Origin: Hybos culiciformis
Taxonomy: Eukaryota > Arthropoda > Insecta > Diptera > Hybotidae
NCBI GenBank assembly: GCA_964007475.1
Contig: OZ023273.1
Span: 65,110,108-65,174,107, forward strand
Reading direction: 5' to 3'
Length of the DNA stretch: 64,000 nt
The position numbers were made by a program, and so were the translations under genes. Under the pieces are notes generated by a model. It was not told where the DNA came from. It did not search any database and was given only the letters and a program-made list of their open reading frames with translations. Of this stretch, positions 59,501 through 64,000 are shown in pieces. Position 1 is the stretch's first letter, and the number at the start of each line of letters is the position of its first letter.

Positions 59501-61440
59501 GAAGTATGTGTAGAAAACAAAAACTAAATATAAATTTAAAAATTATATGCAGGCGTCAATTTTTAGCGCCCCCGTCTATGAGCCGTTCTTTCTTAGCTAA
59601 TTCTCTCCAATTGTTATATTATAACATTTATAATTAACGTTAGAATTTAGAATGTTGAGGAGATATATATAAATAACTTCGTACCTAAGATTGGAGTCCA
59701 TCCAAATTCTTTACTTCAAAAACAAATTTCAATTAAAACATTAGGGCCAATGAATGTAATTGATAGTGTATGTAATCAATGCAAACATAATCAAAGATTG
59801 TAATATACAAAGATATTAAGTATAAAATTTTTTTTTGTAACTTTATTAGTATAAGTAAGTTGTTCAAAAAAGAATCTGAAGTAGTTCAGTAGCCAGTTTC
59901 TGTTTATAAACTACGATATTGTTTCTTTTAATAATCCAATTACATTTTTCAGCAACAACATTGTAACGACCTTTTTCATTTGAATCAGAATTTAGATTTT
60001 ATTTTTAAAATATATTTATAATGTAAAATTTGTAATTCTTTCTCTAAAATTTCTTTCATTTTAATTTTTTTCTGTGAAAATAGTTTTATGAAAGTTCACA
60101 AATTGCTATGAAATTCAGCAAAAGAAACTATATGCTAAGCCACCCCTTTCTGTTTATTTATAATTATTGATCAGTTCTTTCTGCAACTACATGAATACCT
60201 CTTATATTTTATTTCCTTTAAGAAAAATTTAGGATTGAATCATTTAAAATAGTCGAGTCTATGAACCGCGAGTTTATGATTGGCGTTATTAAAATACTAT
60301 CTATTCGATTTGACATAAATTTTGATGGATACGGCAAAAATAGCATTTTGTAATAAAAAATTATTTTTATTTAGTTCTAAAATTTAACTTTTTAAACCTT
60401 TAAGCAGAAAGAAATAAACTAATTTTTTTTTTTAGTAAATACTTAAAGAATATAATATCTTTTATTATTTAATTCCTTTTTACTTTAAGAAATACATTTT
60501 ACACGTTGTTTATTATTTCGTTTATTCAAACAATTTATAAAAAAAAAAAAATGATTACATTTTGTAAAAATTTCTGTAAAAGAAATTTTTCTATAATTAT
60601 TATAAAGACTTAAATGTATGTATATATATAATGTAATATTACATAAAATGTAAATAAATAATTTTAAGGTACTTAATTAATATTTTAATAAAAAATACAA
60701 TTTATTTTTGTAATTTAGTATAGTAAAATTTAAATTTCTACATCTTACAAATTGTAACGTTTTTAAATATTTTTTATAATAATTAATTTTTCTAAATTTC
60801 TAAATTTTATTTTTGGCAAAATTTGATCATCTTATATAATAATAGATTATACATAAACATTATACATTATTTTAATTATATATAATATAGGTTTACAATT
60901 TTATTACAACCTAAAATTTTTATTAATTATACACAATTATTTTATTGTTTTAAATTGTATTTTCATTTAATCTTAACTAATTTTGATTGCTCTCAGAAAT
61001 TTTTTTTTCTTATCATTTTTATTATAACTACCATTATATATGAATTTTTCAATTCTGAAATCAAATTTTATTATTTGTGATGAACACTTTCAAACTGTCT
61101 ACTAAAAAAGATATATTATATGCTTAGAAAAGATAATTTAAAAAATAATCAATATAGTCGGACTAGTCGTCGTATCCTTTCCTCATTTTATTACATTTGT
61201 TCGAATTGTCAGAAATAGTTATTATAATAATTAATTTCGGAATTGAAAATTGTTTATATTATCTTGTGTTTTTTCGAATATGACGCCTCATAAATTAAAT
61301 TAAACAAAAATCCGGATCTGTAGTTATTTTATGTATTCCAATTTGTGTTTGATCTTTTTATCATCAATATTTAAAAAAATATTCTTCTTAGTACATTATC
61401 AATCAAAACTAGGAAATCATACGTAAAAGGGTAAAACATA

Positions 61441-61515
61441 GAATTATAATAAAGAACAATATTGTAACTTTTTGGACATCTTTTAAACTCGTCAGTTACC
61501 TCCACTACGATTGAT
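61441..61515 (+). repeat. Dispersed repeat copy 1
   Basis: It shares TTGTAACTTTTTGGAC and TTTAAACTCGTCAGTTAC with a second copy at 63023-63090 in the same orientation, with small differences between the copies. The family is unknown. Confidence 0.7.
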
Positions 61516-63022
61516 ATTATGTTATACATTAGAAGAACGTGAACATGGGAAAAAATTTTATATTTTATTCTTTATCTTATTCTTTTTTAATTTATATTAA
61601 ATTATATTAATTTTTAAAATTAAAATCTTAAATAATTAAGAAAAACATTCGTTAATAATTTCAATGATTAATATTATTGAACTTACGCTTTTATTTATTT
61701 AAATTGTATATCATACATTTATTAGAATTAAAACTACATAATTTATATAATGAGGAAATTTTGTATGAGTATTTAATCGAAAAATGAATTGTTTTTAATG
61801 AAATTAAACTATGTAGAAATAAATATATATTATATTGTTACATGTATTGTAATATATATACTATACTTTACATATTTTTTACGAACTGAAGAAAAAAGAT
61901 ATTTCTATCGGAAAAACACAAGAATATACACAAATCTCAGATGGGTAACAAAATGATAAATATGAAACATTGAATTTGTTGTTTACAACAAATTGTAATA
62001 GTGTAAAATTCACTTAATTAATTCAATTATTTAAAAAATATTCAATATTTTTTTTATTTTTTTATATTATTAATTATTATCTATTCTATACCTTCTTATA
62101 TTTACAAAAAAAAAAAAACAATTTGTTTTTTTTTTTTACTTCAATTTTTTGTACCATTTACAATATTGTCATCTAATTAAATATATTTGAAATTTGTTAT
62201 TCATTACAAATTTCCACTTAATGGATTTTAATGAGAGTTAAATTCTTATTTAAAAAAAAAAATAAACTCATGGAGGATGGATGATAAAAAATAAAATTTT
62301 TGGTGACATATTATTAAATATTAATTCGTTGACTAGAAATAATTGTTTCTCAAATAGTTTGTGCACTGAAGTTGTAGGCTGATAATTCCTTAAAATTTTA
62401 GCGGACATTCATTTTTATGTAAAGAACCAAAAAATAAATTATATATTATTGTTATTGATAAAAAATAAATTATATGTTCTTGTTATACAGATCGGTAATC
62501 ATTAATAAATATCGATTTATATATAGATAGGCATTTGATGTTGATGTTTGAAAAAATTTAACTTATGTTCACAATTTATTCAGTACACATATAAATAAAT
62601 AAAATTCTTTATATAAAATTCGATTTATGAATAAAACAATACTTATTTTTGCCAAATACCTTATTCATTAAATTAATTAATTACAATTCTAAAAAATTGG
62701 ACCACATAATAATAATATTATACAAAAGATAAAGGCTTATTTAGATAATTGAAAATTGAAATTGTTAAAGTATAATTTTTATGATTGTAGATTTAAACAA
62801 GCATTTTATAGAATCTGTTTGTTCTAAAGAGAACTTATTAGTTTTCCAGCGGAATATGGAGATAAAATAGATTGACGTACGATTTCAAAATTTTTTCAAA
62901 CAATTGTAAGATAAATAAATATGAAATAAGATTTTTTATAGAGTTTGCTTGAAATATGCTGCATGTGATACTTATATTGCAGATAAACTTTCATAAATGA
63001 TTCCACCTGTGAACAACATTAA

Positions 63023-63090
63023 AAAATTATAATAAAGAGCAATTGTAACTTTTTGGACGCCCTTTAAACTCGTCAGTTACGTAAAGTCCA
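63023..63090 (+). repeat. Dispersed repeat copy 2
   Basis: This is the partner of the copy at 61441-61515. It begins AATTATAATAAAGAGCAATT and contains the same two cores. It lies about 0.3 kb past the hunchback stop, so it is probably transcribed in its 3' UTR. Confidence 0.7.
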
Positions 63091-63403
63091 ATATAATGAT
63101 TGATCTAATGTTACATGAGAAGGCTTTTTTTTATTGTATTAAAAATGTTTCACATTGATTGGAGCCTCTTTTTCCATAAATATTATATGGCAGATAAAAA
63201 GTTTAAAAGAGTTGCAGGAATTTACCGAGTTTTAAATTTAATTGTGTTCTTGAGAAACACGTAGAATACATAACTTAAAGTATACACAAGAGTTTAACTT
63301 ATTATTTTTGAATTTTAATCGTCTTAAAAACGAGGGATAATTACCTAAGTAACTGTACTTAAAACTATTTTTTAAATTTAGTGAAGTTTTTTTTAAATAA
63401 AAA

Positions 63404-64000
63404 TTATGAATGAGCGTTACAAGTCATATGAACGAAAAATCCCCTTGGTCCATCACATTTTTCACCACACATATTACATTTAAAAGCATCATCACAACTG
63501 TGGTAGCCCATATGGATTGTATACAAAACTGCATCTTTAAAATAAATGTGACAATATTTACATTCATAAATTTTTGATAATGGTGATAGGCTACTGGCAA
63601 TACTATTCACGCTAATGTTGGTATCTGTATTCGAACTTTGATTTGTTAAATCAATAGATTCAGATTTATGTTCAGCAGTAGTATTATCTTTTGGTATTAC
63701 CGTTTCATTTTCATGGACGGATAAATTAATTTCCACCTCTTGCTCATCTAAATTTTTCCTATTATCGATGCTTTGTTTTGAATTTTCTTCACTACTTAAC
63801 GATGAGTCACGATTTTCTAATTTAAGCACTCTCCCTTTTCGTCTAGACGAGTTTATTGTGATATTTGTAGGGGTATTGATTTCTTCTTCACTACAATTAT
63901 TTATCTCACTTGCTTGTTCTGTGCCGACTGGATTTGACTTGGTTGGTGTTCCATTACCTGAAGATAAATCCATAACACTTTCTTCTGACTTGCAATCACG
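63404..64000 (-). CDS. hb: Hunchback transcription factor, C-terminal part (cut by window edge)
   Basis: This gap-gene zinc-finger repressor/activator patterns the anterior-posterior axis and times neuroblast fates. The minus-strand frame is open from the right edge (64000) to the stop at 63404. The sequence starts with a disordered Ser/Asn/Glu-rich segment (SEESVMDLSSGNG, RRKGRVLKLENRDSSLS) and ends with two C2H2 fingers: YECKYCHIYFKDAVLYTIHM with H at the usual spacing, and CNMCGEKCDGPRGFFVHM then CNAHS. The FKDAVLYTIHMGYH and FKCNMCGEKCDGP text is the hallmark of hunchback fingers 5-6, which mediate dimerisation in the Ikaros/hunchback family. The central DNA-binding fingers lie beyond the window. 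No downstream gene is seen for ~21 kb. Confidence 0.94.
   Translation of the reverse strand, partial: RDCKSEESVMDLSSGNGTPTKSNPVGTEQASEINNCSEEEINTPTNITINSSRRKGRVLKLENRDSSLSSEENSKQSIDNRKNLDEQEVEINLSVHENETVIPKDNTTAEHKSESIDLTNQSSNTDTNISVNSIASSLSPLSKIYECKYCHIYFKDAVLYTIHMGYHSCDDAFKCNMCGEKCDGPRGFFVHMTCNAHS

Larger units (their letters stand above)
56586..63403. other. Gene-free AT-rich region downstream of hunchback
   Basis: The right part should contain the hunchback 3' UTR (minus strand). A minus-strand coding-like snippet ends at a stop at 57931-57933 (KSAAYMLKAEAYVADILCRL) without a visible acceptor. Otherwise it consists of A/T tracts and one direct repeat pair. Confidence 0.45.

Noticed and set aside
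62099..62106. TGTAAATA Pumilio-type site on the minus strand downstream of hunchback
   Set aside because: The motif is expected by chance in such AT-rich DNA, it is 1.3 kb past the stop, and no Nanos-response box pair was found next to it.

Overview
The window is AT-rich eukaryotic DNA from an insect. The evidence is GT-AG introns with poly-T acceptor tracts, and a hunchback-type C-terminal zinc-finger pair at the right edge. Insect-style repeats also occur: BEL/Pao, R1-like and other LINEs, a tRNA-derived SINE, and hAT-like and TA-flanked MITEs. I cannot name the order or species. All gene models below are hand-spliced from the sequence. For each complete model the exon lengths sum to a multiple of three and the intron phases match.

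Layout. 1-3.3 kb: repeat island, with a minus-strand BEL/Pao gag-like ORF cut by the left edge, then an R1-like LINE split by a 689-bp hAT-type MITE. 4.1-15.0 kb (+): type II phosphatidylinositol 4-kinase with three alternative 5' coding exons that all join one shared catalytic part. 17.45-22.9 kb (-): an unrecognised 508-aa protein whose C-terminal block resembles an SRI (Set2-Rpb1 interacting) domain and whose tail reads into a SINE. Its introns hold a decayed LINE and a 921-bp hAT-type MITE. 24.0-25.2 kb (+): TFIIF beta (RAP30), head-to-head with the preceding gene, with a third hAT-type MITE in the shared upstream region. 25.8-28.6 kb (+): ALG9 mannosyltransferase. 33.9-42.2 kb (+): a compact 752-aa single-pass cadherin with two possible C-termini. 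42.2-63.4 kb: about 21 kb with no convincing gene, containing a terminal-inverted-repeat element, a LINE tail and a few coding-like snippets. 63.4 kb to the right edge (-): C-terminal part of hunchback.

The genes do not form a pathway: PI4KII acts on endosome/Golgi membranes, ALG9 in the ER lumen, TFIIF at Pol II promoters, the cadherin at the cell surface, and hunchback in patterning. No wholly new system was found. The most interesting observations are the PI4KII first exons, where only one carries an AP-3-type dileucine signal, the possible SINE-encoded C-terminus of the minus-strand gene, the alternative cadherin tails, and several MITEs with intact target-site duplications.
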